A stretch of DNA of 64,000 nucleotides from UBA2966 sp965242505 (GTDB lineage Bacteria > Pseudomonadota > Alphaproteobacteria > UBA2966), in the NCBI GenBank assembly GCA_965242505.1, contig OZ251449.1:3472001-3536000 (forward strand), read 5' to 3'. Numbering within the stretch: the first letter of the stretch is position 1; each line of letters starts with the position of its first letter. This document shows positions 34,079 through 42,669 of this stretch, one piece after another. Under the pieces are notes generated by a model that had not been told where the DNA came from, searched no databases, and saw only the letters and a list, made by a program, of their open reading frames with translations. The position numbers and the translations under genes are program-made.

Positions 34079-34121
34079 GCCGCGAGCCCGCATCGTCACC
34101 GCGGATGCCTGTGTCCGACAT
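34079..34121 (-). pseudogene. Possible 5' remnant of a third Baeyer-Villiger monooxygenase gene
   Basis: Leftward from the ATG at 34121 the codons read MSDTGIRGDDAGSR, resembling the MPDASIHDGGADAR start of the intact gene beginning at 35846. The spacing from this ATG to the neighbouring gene's stop (39 bases) and the shared gap sequence GGGACCCGTCGGGGA also match the junction between the two intact copies (36 bases). It therefore looks like the head of a third tandem copy, cut by the debris to its left. The matching stretch is short. Confidence 0.5.
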
Positions 34122-34160
34122 GGAGTATTTCCGGGACCCGTCGGGGAAGCCGCGCCCTGC

Positions 34161-35846
34161 CTACTGCGCGGCGATCGCCGGCGTATCCGTTCTCTCGCTC
34201 GCGCGCGACAGGTGGAACCCGCGATATCCGTCCGCGACGGCCCCTTCGCAAATCTCGAGGTAACGGTCGAATCCGCCGAAGTAGGGCATGTAGACCCGAG
34301 GCTTGCCGGGGATGTTGGCGCCGGTGTACCAGGAGCCGGCCTTGGATACCAATGACGCTTCGGCGACCTCGTTCGAGTGCGCTATCCATTCCTCCTGGGC
34401 CTGTTCGTCGGCCTCGATCCGGTCGAAGCCGTTGGCGATGAGGTGGTCCAGGCAGTTCATGGCCCATTCGACGCCGTGCTCGACCCCCAGCACGTTGTTC
34501 GCCTTGATCCCGGCGCTGCCGGGGCCGTTGACGATGAAGAGATTCGGGACGCCCGCGACCATGAGCCCGAGGTAGTTCTTCGGACCTTCGGCCCAGAGCT
34601 CCTTCAGGGAGGCGCCGCCTTCGCGCCGGATGTCAATCGCCGACATGGCGCCGGTTATGGCGTCGAAACCCGTCGCGAAGATGATGACGTCGAGTTCGTA
34701 CTCCGCGTCCCTGGTGCGCAGCCCGGTCGCCGTGATGCGCTCGATCGGCGCGCTCTTGACATCGACGAGGGTGACGTTGTCCCGGTTGAAGGTTTTGAAG
34801 TAGCCGAACTCGAGCGGGACGCGTTTGGCTCCCATCGGCTCGTCCTTCGGACACAGCAACTCGGCGACCTGGGGATCCGTGACGGTGGCGCGGATCTTCT
34901 CCCGCACGAAGTCGCAAAGGGCGTCGTTCGATTTCCGGTTGGCCATCAAGTCGTTGTAAGCGTAGAGGAGGGTTTGCGGATGGCCGCCGTTGACCCAGCG
35001 ATCGTCGAACCACCGTCGGCGTTCCTCGGGGGAATCCTCCAAGGCCGATTTCGTCGGGGCGGGAAATTCGCTGGTCTGGCCGCTGAACACGCTCTTCACT
35101 TCCCTGAGCCATTCATCGTGGCGGGCGTTGAACGCGCGTTGTTCCTCCCTGGAGAGCGGCCGGTTGATTCCCGGCGTGGCGTAGTTCGCCGTGCGCTGGA
35201 ACACGGTCAGATGCTCCACGTCGGGCGCGATGGTCTGAACGATCTGGATACCCGTCGACCCCGTTCCGACGACTCCCACCCGCTTGCCCGAGAGATCGAC
35301 CTTTCTGCGCGGCCATCTGCTGCTGTGATGCCACTCGCCCCGGAAGTCTTCGACGCCGGGAAAGGGGGGCTGGTAAGGCGCCGACAGGAGACCCGTCCCC
35401 ATGATGCAGTAACGCGCCTCGGCGACGTCCCCTCTATCGGTCTCGACCGTCCACAGATTCGCGTCGTCGTCGAACACCGCGGAGACGACCCGCGTATCGA
35501 ACTTGACGTCGCGGCGCAGATCGAAGCGATCGGCCACGTAGTCGAAATATCGGAGGAGTTCGGGCTGGGACGCGAAACGTTCCGACCAGAACCATTCTTC
35601 GCGGATCTCGGGGGAAAAGTGAAAGCAGTACTGTAGACTCTCGATGTCGACCCTTGCGCCGGGATAGCAGTTCCAGCGCCAGGTTCCGCCGACGCCGTCG
35701 CCTTCCTCGAATCCGCGGGCCGTGAGTCCGCGCTCGCGCAGGCCATGGAGGGCGTAGAGTCCGGCGAACCCTGCGCCGACGACGACGACGTCGACGCGTT
35801 CGGGCCGCGCGTCCGCGCCGCCGTCGTGGATGCTCGCGTCTGGCAT
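34161..35846 (-). CDS. Baeyer-Villiger-type flavin monooxygenase (copy B)
   Basis: A 561-residue class B flavin monooxygenase, FAD- and NADPH-dependent, which inserts oxygen beside a ketone to give an ester or lactone. The FAD loop is VVVVGAGFAGLYAL (24-29 GAGFAG), then GGTWRWNCYPGARVD. The Baeyer-Villiger fingerprint F-x-G-x3-H-x3-W-P is complete at 168-179 (FRGEWHHSSRWP). The NADPH loop is GTGSTG at 194-199. IIFATGFDAITGA closes the FAD site. It is the last gene of the operon that starts with the Rieske dioxygenase alpha subunit. It is a tandem duplicate of the gene upstream, with identical length and motif positions. Confidence 0.92.
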   Translation of the reverse strand: MPDASIHDGGADARPERVDVVVVGAGFAGLYALHGLRERGLTARGFEEGDGVGGTWRWNCYPGARVDIESLQYCFHFSPEIREEWFWSERFASQPELLRYFDYVADRFDLRRDVKFDTRVVSAVFDDDANLWTVETDRGDVAEARYCIMGTGLLSAPYQPPFPGVEDFRGEWHHSSRWPRRKVDLSGKRVGVVGTGSTGIQIVQTIAPDVEHLTVFQRTANYATPGINRPLSREEQRAFNARHDEWLREVKSVFSGQTSEFPAPTKSALEDSPEERRRWFDDRWVNGGHPQTLLYAYNDLMANRKSNDALCDFVREKIRATVTDPQVAELLCPKDEPMGAKRVPLEFGYFKTFNRDNVTLVDVKSAPIERITATGLRTRDAEYELDVIIFATGFDAITGAMSAIDIRREGGASLKELWAEGPKNYLGLMVAGVPNLFIVNGPGSAGIKANNVLGVEHGVEWAMNCLDHLIANGFDRIEADEQAQEEWIAHSNEVAEASLVSKAGSWYTGANIPGKPRVYMPYFGGFDRYLEICEGAVADGYRGFHLSRASERTDTPAIAAQ

Positions 35847-35882
35847 GGGGTGCGCGCCGGGACCCGTCGGGGAAACGGCGCT

Positions 35883-37568
35883 CTACTGCGCGGCGATTGC
35901 CGGCGCGTCCGCCTTCTCGCCCGCGCGCGACAGGCGAAACCCACGATATCCGTCCGCGGCGACCTCTTCGCAGATCTCGACGTAGCGGTCGAACCCGCCG
36001 AAATAAGGCATGTAGACGCGCTTCTTGCCCGGCACGTTGGCGCCGACGTACCAGGAGTCGGCCACGGGCATCAGCGTCGCCTCGGCGACCTCTCTCGCGT
36101 GTTCGACCCAGCTCGTCTGGGCCCGCTCGTCCGCCTCGACCCGGTCGAACCCGCGTTCACGGAGATGATCCAGCAGGTCCATGATCCAGTCCGTATGGTG
36201 CTCGATGGCCATGATCATGTTGGCCTTCACCGACGGACTGCCCGGTCCGTTGATCATGAACAGGTTGGGCAGACCCGCGACCATCAACCCCAGATAGGCG
36301 TCTGGCCCGTCCGACCAGGCGTCCTTCAGCGAGGCGCCGGCGCGGACGCCGATGTCGATCGCCAGCAAGGATCCGGTCATGGCGTCGAAGCCGGTCGCGA
36401 AGACGATGGCGTCGAGTTCGTACTCCGCATCGCTCGTCTTGACGCCGTCCGCCGTAATCCTTTCGATCGGCGCGCTTCTGACGTCGACCAGGGTGACGTT
36501 GCCGCGGTTGTAGGTCTCGTAGTAGTCCGTGTCGATCGGCGGGCGCTTCGATCCGATCGGCAGGTCTTCCCGCGGACAGAGCATCTCCGCGATCTCCGGA
36601 TCCTTGACGATCTCCCGGATCTTGCGGCGCACGAAGTCGGCGACGACCTTGTTGGCTTTCTCGTCATCGACGACGTTCCTGTAGGTCATCAGCAAGGCCT
36701 GCGGCATACCCCCTTCTTCCCACCGTTCCTCGAGACAGGCGCGGCGTTCTTCGGGCGTGTCTTCGTGATAATGCCTGGCGGGGGGCGGATAGTCCGTTAT
36801 GGCGTTGAAGGTGCGCATCGCCTCGTCGCGCCATTCGGCCCGGCGCGCGTTGAACGCGTCCTGCTCGCCGGGCGTCACGGGCCGGTTGCGGGCGGGCGAG
36901 GTGTATTGAGGCGTGCGCTGGAACACGATCAGGCGCTTCGCTTCCCGGGCGATGACGGGAATGGCCTGGATGCCCGTCGAGCCCGTGCCGACGATCCCGA
37001 CGCGTTTGCCGGCGAAGCCGACCTCTTCATGGGGCCATGCGCCGGTGTGATGCCAGTCGCCGCGGAAGTTCTCGATTCCGGGATAGGGCGGCTTGTAGGG
37101 CGTCGACAGGCTGCCCGTCGCCATGATGCAGTACGGCGCCGAAGCGACGTCCCCCTTGTCGGTTTCGAGCGTCCACAGGTTCGTCTCGTCGTCGAAGACG
37201 GCCGAGGTGACGCGGGTATCGAACTTCGCGTCCCGGCGCAGGTCGAAGCGGTCGGCGACGTGGTTGCAGTAGCGCAGGAGCTCCGGCTGGGCGGCGAATT
37301 TTTCCGTCCACCGCCACTCCTTCGTGAGCTCGTTCGAGAAATTGTAGCTGTACTGCACGCTGTCGACGTCGACGCGGCAGCCCGGATAGCGGTTCCAGTA
37401 CCAGGCGCCGCCGACGTCGCCGGCGGCTTCGAAAGCGCGCGCCGTCAGGCCCCGCTGGCGCGCGCGGTAAAGGACGTACATGCCCGCGAACCCCATGCCG
37501 ACGACGAGGACGTCGACGCGCTCGGTCCGCGCGCCCGCGCCTCCATCGCGGTTACTTGCGTCCGGCAT
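35883..37568 (-). CDS. Baeyer-Villiger-type flavin monooxygenase (copy A)
   Basis: A 561-residue paralogue of the adjacent monooxygenase. Its fingerprint is FRGDWHHTGAWP at 168-179, the FAD loop is VLVVGMGFAGMYVL (A of the loop replaced by M), and the NADPH loop is GTGSTG. Both start MPDAS and differ mainly in the substrate-side middle region, which suggests they act on different ketones or successive steps. The ATG at 37568 lies 23 bp after the dioxygenase beta stop. Class B enzymes with this motif act on cyclic or steroid-like ketones, but the substrate here cannot be read from sequence. A dioxygenase plus two Baeyer-Villiger enzymes suggests oxidation then opening of an alicyclic or aromatic ring. 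Confidence 0.92.
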   Translation of the reverse strand: MPDASNRDGGAGARTERVDVLVVGMGFAGMYVLYRARQRGLTARAFEAAGDVGGAWYWNRYPGCRVDVDSVQYSYNFSNELTKEWRWTEKFAAQPELLRYCNHVADRFDLRRDAKFDTRVTSAVFDDETNLWTLETDKGDVASAPYCIMATGSLSTPYKPPYPGIENFRGDWHHTGAWPHEEVGFAGKRVGIVGTGSTGIQAIPVIAREAKRLIVFQRTPQYTSPARNRPVTPGEQDAFNARRAEWRDEAMRTFNAITDYPPPARHYHEDTPEERRACLEERWEEGGMPQALLMTYRNVVDDEKANKVVADFVRRKIREIVKDPEIAEMLCPREDLPIGSKRPPIDTDYYETYNRGNVTLVDVRSAPIERITADGVKTSDAEYELDAIVFATGFDAMTGSLLAIDIGVRAGASLKDAWSDGPDAYLGLMVAGLPNLFMINGPGSPSVKANMIMAIEHHTDWIMDLLDHLRERGFDRVEADERAQTSWVEHAREVAEATLMPVADSWYVGANVPGKKRVYMPYFGGFDRYVEICEEVAADGYRGFRLSRAGEKADAPAIAAQ

Positions 37569-37591
37569 CGAATTCCACGGGGCGGCGCAGC

Positions 37592-38101
37592 CTAGAAGAA
37601 GATCGTGATGCTGCGGGGCAGCAACGATTGGTCGAGAACGACCACGCGGTTGGCGATCCGGTAGCTTCCGTTTTCCGGCCGCAACCTGTCCTCGCGCCGA
37701 CCGACGAATATCTTCTCCGTCCGCTCGAGCCGCGACTGATAGACCATCAGGTTGCAGCGCGCGTCGAGCTCCCTGTCGCCTCGGCCGTCCCCGGCCTCGT
37801 CGACCTCGACGTTGGAAATGAAGTAACGCAACCGCGAGGGCGGCTGTTCCGCGTGCGCCAGACGGTGGCGCAGCCGCTGCACGCGGGCCCGCATGAAATC
37901 CTTGTCATCGTCGATATGCGGCAGGAACTCCTCGCCGCGCTCCGAATCCTCGCGCGTGGCGGTCGTCTCGCGGATCGGCATCAGGTAGCGCGAATCCTCG
38001 GTGAAGAGATCGAGCCACTCTTCGAAACGACCCTCCGCGAGCATGCGGACTTCGCGATAAAGGAACCGCTCGACTTCGTGCTGCAAGTCCGGGTTCGTCA
38101 T
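37592..38101 (-). CDS. Ring-hydroxylating dioxygenase beta subunit
   Basis: A 169-residue protein of the SnoaL-like/ring-hydroxylating beta family, the structural partner of the Rieske alpha subunit. Signature parts are EVERFLYREVRMLAEGRFEEWLDLFTEDSRYLMPI near the start (residues about 8-42), a central RHRLAHAEQPPSRLRYFISNVEV, and the terminal YRIANRVVVLDQSLLPRSITIFF. It has no metal site, as normal. The ATG at 38101 is 44 bp after the alpha stop; an upstream TTG at 38149 would overlap that stop by TTGA but would add 16 residues unlike the family. Confidence 0.9.
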   Translation of the reverse strand: MTNPDLQHEVERFLYREVRMLAEGRFEEWLDLFTEDSRYLMPIRETTATREDSERGEEFLPHIDDDKDFMRARVQRLRHRLAHAEQPPSRLRYFISNVEVDEAGDGRGDRELDARCNLMVYQSRLERTEKIFVGRREDRLRPENGSYRIANRVVVLDQSLLPRSITIFF

Positions 38102-38145
38102 AAGTCCGCCGCGCTCTCTTCCGCCGTCCGTTCGGTCGAAACCGG

Positions 38146-39504
38146 TCAACTCCGCACGGCCAACCGCGGTCCTTCATAGACCTGCCGCGTTCCCTTCCCG
38201 CCGTCCATCAGGTCGGCGTAGCGCTTGTAGAAGCGACGCTGGTTCTCCTCCGAGGAGTAGGTCGAGATGTATCCCGGAACGTCGTCGAACCCCTCGACGG
38301 GCTTCCGTTTCAGGGTCATCCGGTAGTTGAAGTCGAGGCGCTGGCCGATCACCCCGGCCGTCGACTGCGTGACCTGCTCGAAGTTCTCGGTGTCGTCGGG
38401 GGCGAAGATTCCCGCCGGCGCCTGAGCGCGGACGAAATCGAGGCGAACCATGTCCTTTACGACCTTGGGCGCATCCCTGTCCGTCGCGCCCCATTGCCAG
38501 ATCTCGAGACGTCCCGGACCCTTGGGGGTCCAGAGGAAAAGGCCGATCGGGCGCAGCGCGCTGAAGTTGTTGATCGAAAAGTTGGGAAACAGGGTGCCGA
38601 AGGTCAGCGCGTGGACGTCCGCCTGAGCTCGCGAGAGCCTGGTCAGCCTGGCGTGGCACTCTTCGACGTACTCCACGACCTCGGGTCCCATCTCCCTGGC
38701 CAGCATGCGGTCGACCTCGACCCGTTCGCCGGAAAGCGTGAACTGGGTGAAGCCGTGGCCGTTGTCCATGGCGATGTCGTAGTAGGTCAGCTCGCTCCTG
38801 AAATCGCTGAAGGGATTGGCCGGGTTGAGCATGCGAACGGGGAGCGCGAAGACCGACCCGTGGCTTTGGGCGATGTGATACCCGTCGCCGACGAAGTTCT
38901 CCGACGCGATCTTCCAGTTGCCGTCCACCGAGTAGCGCTGCTGTCCGGGAAACACCTCGATGCCCCCCAGAGACCGCTCGATCAGGATGTCGAGATACCA
39001 GCGCGCGTTGCCGAGGTAGTCGTCGAGGCTCTCGGCGTCCTCGTCCCAGTTGCCGAAGACGAACCCGCCGTAGGTCGCCAGCCGGGGCACCCGATGCAGG
39101 CCCCAGTTCTCCCTGTCGAGGTCCCCGAAGTAGCCGTCCTCCAGGCTCGGAACCGTCCTGAGCGAACCGTCGGCGCCGTAGGTCCAGCCGTGGAAGGGGC
39201 AGGCGAACTGGCGCGCGTTGCCGGCGTCCGTGCGGCAGACCCGCATGCCCCGGTGGCGGCAGGAGTTGAGAAACGCCCGGACCTCGCCGTCCATGCCACG
39301 CCAGATCAGCACCGGGTCCTCGCCCATGTAGTTGGTGGTGTAGTCCCCGGGGTCTGGTATCTGGCTCTCGTGCGCGAGATAGAGCCAGCACTTGGCGAAG
39401 ACGTTCTCCAGTTCGGCGCGGTAGATGTCCGGATCGAAGAAGATCCGGCGGCTGATCAGCCCCTCGCCGACCCTCACCAGGTCGTGGATGCTCGTGTCCG
39501 ACAT
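38146..39504 (-). CDS. Rieske ring-hydroxylating dioxygenase alpha subunit
   Basis: A 452-residue large subunit of an aromatic-ring dioxygenase. The Rieske 2Fe-2S site is C82-R-H84 and C102-PF-H105. The bridging aspartate and the iron ligands are in ENFVGDGYHIAQSHG (D207, H210, H215). The enzyme adds both atoms of O2 to a ring using electrons from a ferredoxin and a reductase, neither of which is encoded nearby; they must be supplied from elsewhere. The ATG at 39504 has GGGAGG 8 bases upstream and gives the family start MSDTSIHDLV. It is the first gene of a leftward operon of four and is divergent from a LysR regulator. Confidence 0.93.
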   Translation of the reverse strand: MSDTSIHDLVRVGEGLISRRIFFDPDIYRAELENVFAKCWLYLAHESQIPDPGDYTTNYMGEDPVLIWRGMDGEVRAFLNSCRHRGMRVCRTDAGNARQFACPFHGWTYGADGSLRTVPSLEDGYFGDLDRENWGLHRVPRLATYGGFVFGNWDEDAESLDDYLGNARWYLDILIERSLGGIEVFPGQQRYSVDGNWKIASENFVGDGYHIAQSHGSVFALPVRMLNPANPFSDFRSELTYYDIAMDNGHGFTQFTLSGERVEVDRMLAREMGPEVVEYVEECHARLTRLSRAQADVHALTFGTLFPNFSINNFSALRPIGLFLWTPKGPGRLEIWQWGATDRDAPKVVKDMVRLDFVRAQAPAGIFAPDDTENFEQVTQSTAGVIGQRLDFNYRMTLKRKPVEGFDDVPGYISTYSSEENQRRFYKRYADLMDGGKGTRQVYEGPRLAVRS

Positions 39505-39613
39505 GAACACCTCCCAACAGGCGGCGCCGGGTTGCAGCCATCCGGCGATGATCAATCCCTGGACGGATGCGAACCCACGGACGCTCATACTAACGCACCG
39601 ACGCTAATTCAGG

Positions 39614-39653
39614 ATAACTAATTTCACTTGAGTTCAATTTCATGAATTGTTAT
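39614..39653. promoter_or_regulatory. AT-rich dyad in the divergent LysR/dioxygenase promoter region
   Basis: The 293-bp gap between the divergent genes has an unusually AT-rich core. ATAACTAATT at 39614 mirrors AATTGTTAT ending at 39653, and TTCATGAA (39639-39646) is a perfect inner palindrome. LysR regulators bind interrupted dyads in exactly such a position between their own gene and the target operon, so this is the best candidate operator. The match to T-N11-A is only approximate. Confidence 0.5.
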
Positions 39654-39797
39654 GAAAGCGCCGAGGCGGCCTCGACGTATCGGCGGGCGCGGCGGTGACG
39701 GCGGGAAGAGAGGGTCGAGGGATCCCGAAAGCCTGAACGACAACCCGAATACGCCTCGACCATACCGCCAGGCCGTCCGAAAAGGCGAGGCCACCCC

Positions 39798-40691
39798 ATG
39801 CAGCTCAATCATCTCAAGGCGCTCGTCGCCATTGTCGATACGGGTAGTTTCAACTCGGCCGCCGCCAAACTGGGACTGACCCAGGCGGCAGTCAGTATGC
39901 AGATCAAGCGCCTGGAGGACTGGCTCGGATTCGAGCTTTTCGAGAGATCGGTCAGGCCGCCGCGCCTCAACAATGCCGGCCTGCTGCTTCTGGATCAGGC
40001 CAGGGAAATAGTCGACATGTGCGACAGGTTCAAGGAATTCGCGCCGATTTCCAGTGAACTCAGAGGGTCGATCAAGATCGGCGCGGTGACGGGACTGTCG
40101 CATTTCTTCCCTCGGATGTTCAGAGATCTCCGCAAGAAGTACCGTCATTTGCAGGTGCAGATCGTTACCGGTTACGCAAACGATCTGGCGCGCTCGGTCG
40201 TGCGAGGCCGTCTGGATGCGGCACTGATCACCCAGTTTCCGGAACTCGATCCGGAACTGATCAGCAGGCCGATCCTGACCGACACGCTGGTCGTGGTTTC
40301 TCCCCGTGGTTACGCCGGCCAGAGCGATATCGAGATATTGACCGGAAATCCCTACGTCGGTCCGAACCGAAACTCGGAGGTCAGCCGCCTTATCGAGCAA
40401 TCTCTGAAGAAGCGCAGGATCAAGGTCGATCCGATCATGGAGTTCGACACCGTGGAGACCCTTTTGATGATGGTGCTGAATGGTCTTGCGGTAGGGATCA
40501 ACCCGAAATCCACGATCGGAGAGCGATACCTGGACGACCTCTACATGGTTTCGTTCGGTTCGCCCGCCATACAACGTACGGTTTCGCTGGTTCAGAGGCG
40601 CGAGGCCCGCCGGCCGAGGTTTCTGGATGCGTTGTACGACGCATTGTGTCGGGTGGAAACCGACGGCGGCGCGGGAGCGCAGGTCGTCTGA
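39798..40691 (+). CDS. LysR-family transcriptional regulator
   Basis: A 297-residue regulator. The N-terminal winged helix is MQLNHLKALVAIVDTGSFNSAAAKLGLTQAAVSMQIKRLE, cited as residues 1-40, with the AAVSMQIKRLE recognition helix. The following linker and a substrate-binding-protein-like domain (about 90-290) include GSIKIGAV and FDTVETLLMMVLNGLAVGI. The gene is divergent from the dioxygenase/monooxygenase operon, the usual layout for an activator of a catabolic operon that responds to its substrate. The ATG at 39798 is the only start before the helix-turn-helix. Confidence 0.9.
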   Translation: MQLNHLKALVAIVDTGSFNSAAAKLGLTQAAVSMQIKRLEDWLGFELFERSVRPPRLNNAGLLLLDQAREIVDMCDRFKEFAPISSELRGSIKIGAVTGLSHFFPRMFRDLRKKYRHLQVQIVTGYANDLARSVVRGRLDAALITQFPELDPELISRPILTDTLVVVSPRGYAGQSDIEILTGNPYVGPNRNSEVSRLIEQSLKKRRIKVDPIMEFDTVETLLMMVLNGLAVGINPKSTIGERYLDDLYMVSFGSPAIQRTVSLVQRREARRPRFLDALYDALCRVETDGGAGAQVV

Positions 40692-40988
40692 TCGCCGCGC
40701 TCCTTGCGCCGCCTGTGGAACGCGGCGTCGCCGATCCCCGGCTGCGGGATCGCCGTCGCCGTCGCCTTGTCCCGACCGTGCGGGAACCTCCGCCTGCCGG
40801 CATGATCCAGGCGGCGACATAAGTGATTCTGGAGATATGGTTCAGGATTATTGTTTTGACTGAACGTATTCTTCAGGATCAACATGGCCGAGTCTGGCGA
40901 TTCGCGTCGACGACCGGCGGCGTTCGGCAGCTGATGAGTGGCGTCCGGCGGCCGTTCGATTGCGGCGCCGGGAAGCGATGGGGCGATC
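40692..40988. other. Gap downstream of the LysR gene
   Basis: This 297-bp stretch has a GC-rich first half and an AT-rich patch near 40825-40880 (TTCAGGATTATTGTTTTGAC and following bases) that could hold a promoter for the CoA-transferase genes. No gene or repeat was recognised. Confidence 0.4.
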
Positions 40989-41060
40989 ATGAAAATCCGC
41001 GCGGCCGCAGTGGCCCTCGTCCTCGTGGCGACGTGCGCGACTGGCGCGGGCCCTTCGTAA
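40989..41060 (+). CDS. Possible 23-residue signal-peptide-like ORF before the CoA-transferase
   Basis: The codons read MKIRAAAVALVLVATCATGA followed by GPS and TAA. This is a perfect signal sequence with a cysteine at a lipobox-like position (LVAT-C) and almost nothing after it. It ends 10 bp before the CoA-transferase ATG. It may be a leader peptide or, more likely, the start of a lost secreted protein. GGGGCGATC lies upstream but is a weak ribosome site. Confidence 0.35.
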   Translation: MKIRAAAVALVLVATCATGAGPS

Positions 41061-41070
41061 CTCCTGCGCC

Positions 41071-42279
41071 ATGGACGACCGACCGACCGGGCCTCTTTCC
41101 GGCATTCGCGTGATCGACGTCACGACGATCGTCCTCGGACCCTACGCGACCCAGCTGCTCGGCGACCTCGGCGCGGACGTCATCAAGATCGAGGCCCCGG
41201 GCGCGGGCGACCCCATCCGCCACGCGGGCCCCAAGCGCAACGAGGGCATGGGCGGCATCTTCCTGAACATAAACCGCAACAAGCGGAGCGTCGTCCTCGA
41301 TCTCAAGCAGGAGGGGGCGAAGGAAGCCCTGCGGCGCCTCGTCCCGACGGCGGACGTCTTCTTCCACAACATGCGGCCGCAAGCCATCGCGCGGCTCGGG
41401 TTCGACTATGAGGCGGTGAAGGTCCTGAAGCCGGACGTCGTCTACTGCGGCGCGTATGGCTATTCGGAGAGGGGGCCCTATGCCGCCAGGCCCGCCTACG
41501 ACGACCTCATCCAGGGATCGTCGGGCCTTGCGGTTCTCGGCGCGGATGCGGACGGGGCGCCGCGCTATACGCCTACCATTCTGGTCGACAAGGTCGTCGG
41601 TCTGGTGGCGAGCCAGGCCATCCTCGGCGCGCTCTACCACCGGTCGCGGACGGGGGAAGGGCAGAAGGTCGAGGTGCCGATGTTCGAGACCATGGCGGCC
41701 TTCATGCTGGCCGAGCACATCAATGGGCGCGCGTTCGAGCCGCCTTTGGGAGGCGTGGGGTACGCCCGTATCACGTCGCCGCATCGCAGACCGGCCAGGG
41801 CCAGGGACGGCTACATCTGCATCATGCCGTATACGGAGAAGCAGTGGTCCGCCTTCTTCCGGATTTCCGGCCGGGCGGAAATGCTCCAAGATCCCCGTTT
41901 CAGCGACTACGCCTCGCGCATCAAGAACATCGATGCGCTCTACGCGGCGATGGGGGAGGCGATCGAGGAACGGACGATCGCCGCGTGGATCGAGCTTTGC
42001 GACCGGGCGCAGATCCCCTGGGCGCCGGTGAATACGCTCGATGACCTGTTCGAGGACGAGCATCTGCGGGAAATCGGCTTCTTTCACCGTTCGGCGCATC
42101 CGAGCGAGGGCGAGACGGTGCTCACCGAGCCGACGGTTCGGTTCTCCGGGACGCCCGCATCCATCCACCGGCACGCGCCGCGCCATGGAGAGCACGGCGT
42201 CGAGGTCTTGAAGGAGTTGGGGTACTCGGAGGACGAGATAGACGATCTCGAAGAGTCCGGCGCGCTCCCGGCGTCGTGA
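41071..42279 (+). CDS. Family III CoA-transferase (CaiB/BaiF type)
   Basis: A 402-residue enzyme that moves CoA between carboxylic acids. It starts with LSGIRVIDVTTIVLGPYATQLLGDLGADVIKIE (about 9-41), the CoA-binding opening, then GGIFLNINRNKRSVVLDLK. The catalytic aspartate is in RPAYDDLIQGSSGL. GEGQKVEVPMFETMAAFM and the C-terminal DRAQIPWAPVNT are also standard. In this setting it likely activates a ring-derived acid for further oxidation. An EthD-like gene follows after 48 bp on the same strand. The ATG at 41071 lacks a good ribosome site. Confidence 0.9.
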   Translation: MDDRPTGPLSGIRVIDVTTIVLGPYATQLLGDLGADVIKIEAPGAGDPIRHAGPKRNEGMGGIFLNINRNKRSVVLDLKQEGAKEALRRLVPTADVFFHNMRPQAIARLGFDYEAVKVLKPDVVYCGAYGYSERGPYAARPAYDDLIQGSSGLAVLGADADGAPRYTPTILVDKVVGLVASQAILGALYHRSRTGEGQKVEVPMFETMAAFMLAEHINGRAFEPPLGGVGYARITSPHRRPARARDGYICIMPYTEKQWSAFFRISGRAEMLQDPRFSDYASRIKNIDALYAAMGEAIEERTIAAWIELCDRAQIPWAPVNTLDDLFEDEHLREIGFFHRSAHPSEGETVLTEPTVRFSGTPASIHRHAPRHGEHGVEVLKELGYSEDEIDDLEESGALPAS

Positions 42280-42327
42280 CCGGGATCGGATCTCGATCGA
42301 GCGAACGAGCGATAAGGGAGAGGGCGA

Positions 42328-42645
42328 ATGTCGAAGACGTTGATCATGGTGATGATGGAGAAGCCCGACGGTATCGGCGACGAGGAGTTCAACCGTCTCT
42401 ACAGCGAAGACCACGTTCCGGCGCTGCTGGGCGTTCCTGGCGTGCATGGAGCGAAGCGCTACAGGTTGAACAGGGTCGACGGCGACCTGGACGCGCCCAC
42501 GTATTTCGCGCTGTATGAAGTCGACTCCGCCGAAACGAGGTCTTCGGAAGCCTGGCAGGCCGCCATCAGGTCCGGCGAATGGGGAGAGAAGGTCCGGCCG
42601 CTGATCACGAGGCGCATGAGCGTCATCCTCGATCCCATCGATTGA
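42328..42645 (+). CDS. EthD-like small protein
   Basis: A 105-residue ferredoxin-like-fold protein, MSKTLIMVMMEKPDGIGDEEF at the start, then NRLYSEDHVPALLGVPGV with the (D/E)HxP motif of EthD-type proteins, and AKRYRLNRVDGD. Small dimeric proteins of this type occur in catabolic operons, where some are lactone- or ring-modifying enzymes and others accessory. The ATG has a strong GGGAGAGGG site upstream. It probably belongs with the CoA-transferase and the oxygenase pathway. No catalytic residue can be assigned with certainty. Confidence 0.78.
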   Translation: MSKTLIMVMMEKPDGIGDEEFNRLYSEDHVPALLGVPGVHGAKRYRLNRVDGDLDAPTYFALYEVDSAETRSSEAWQAAIRSGEWGEKVRPLITRRMSVILDPID

Positions 42646-42669
42646 GCCAACCGGCCCGTTCGGCCCCGT

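Noticed and set aside
27908..34121. A prophage or integrative element
   Set aside because: There is no integrase, tRNA attachment site, structural or replication gene; the region is explained by separate IS and fragment events.
38102..38149. TTG at 38149 as start of the dioxygenase beta subunit
   Set aside because: It would overlap the alpha stop neatly, but the extra 16 residues do not resemble the family, while the ATG at 38101 does.
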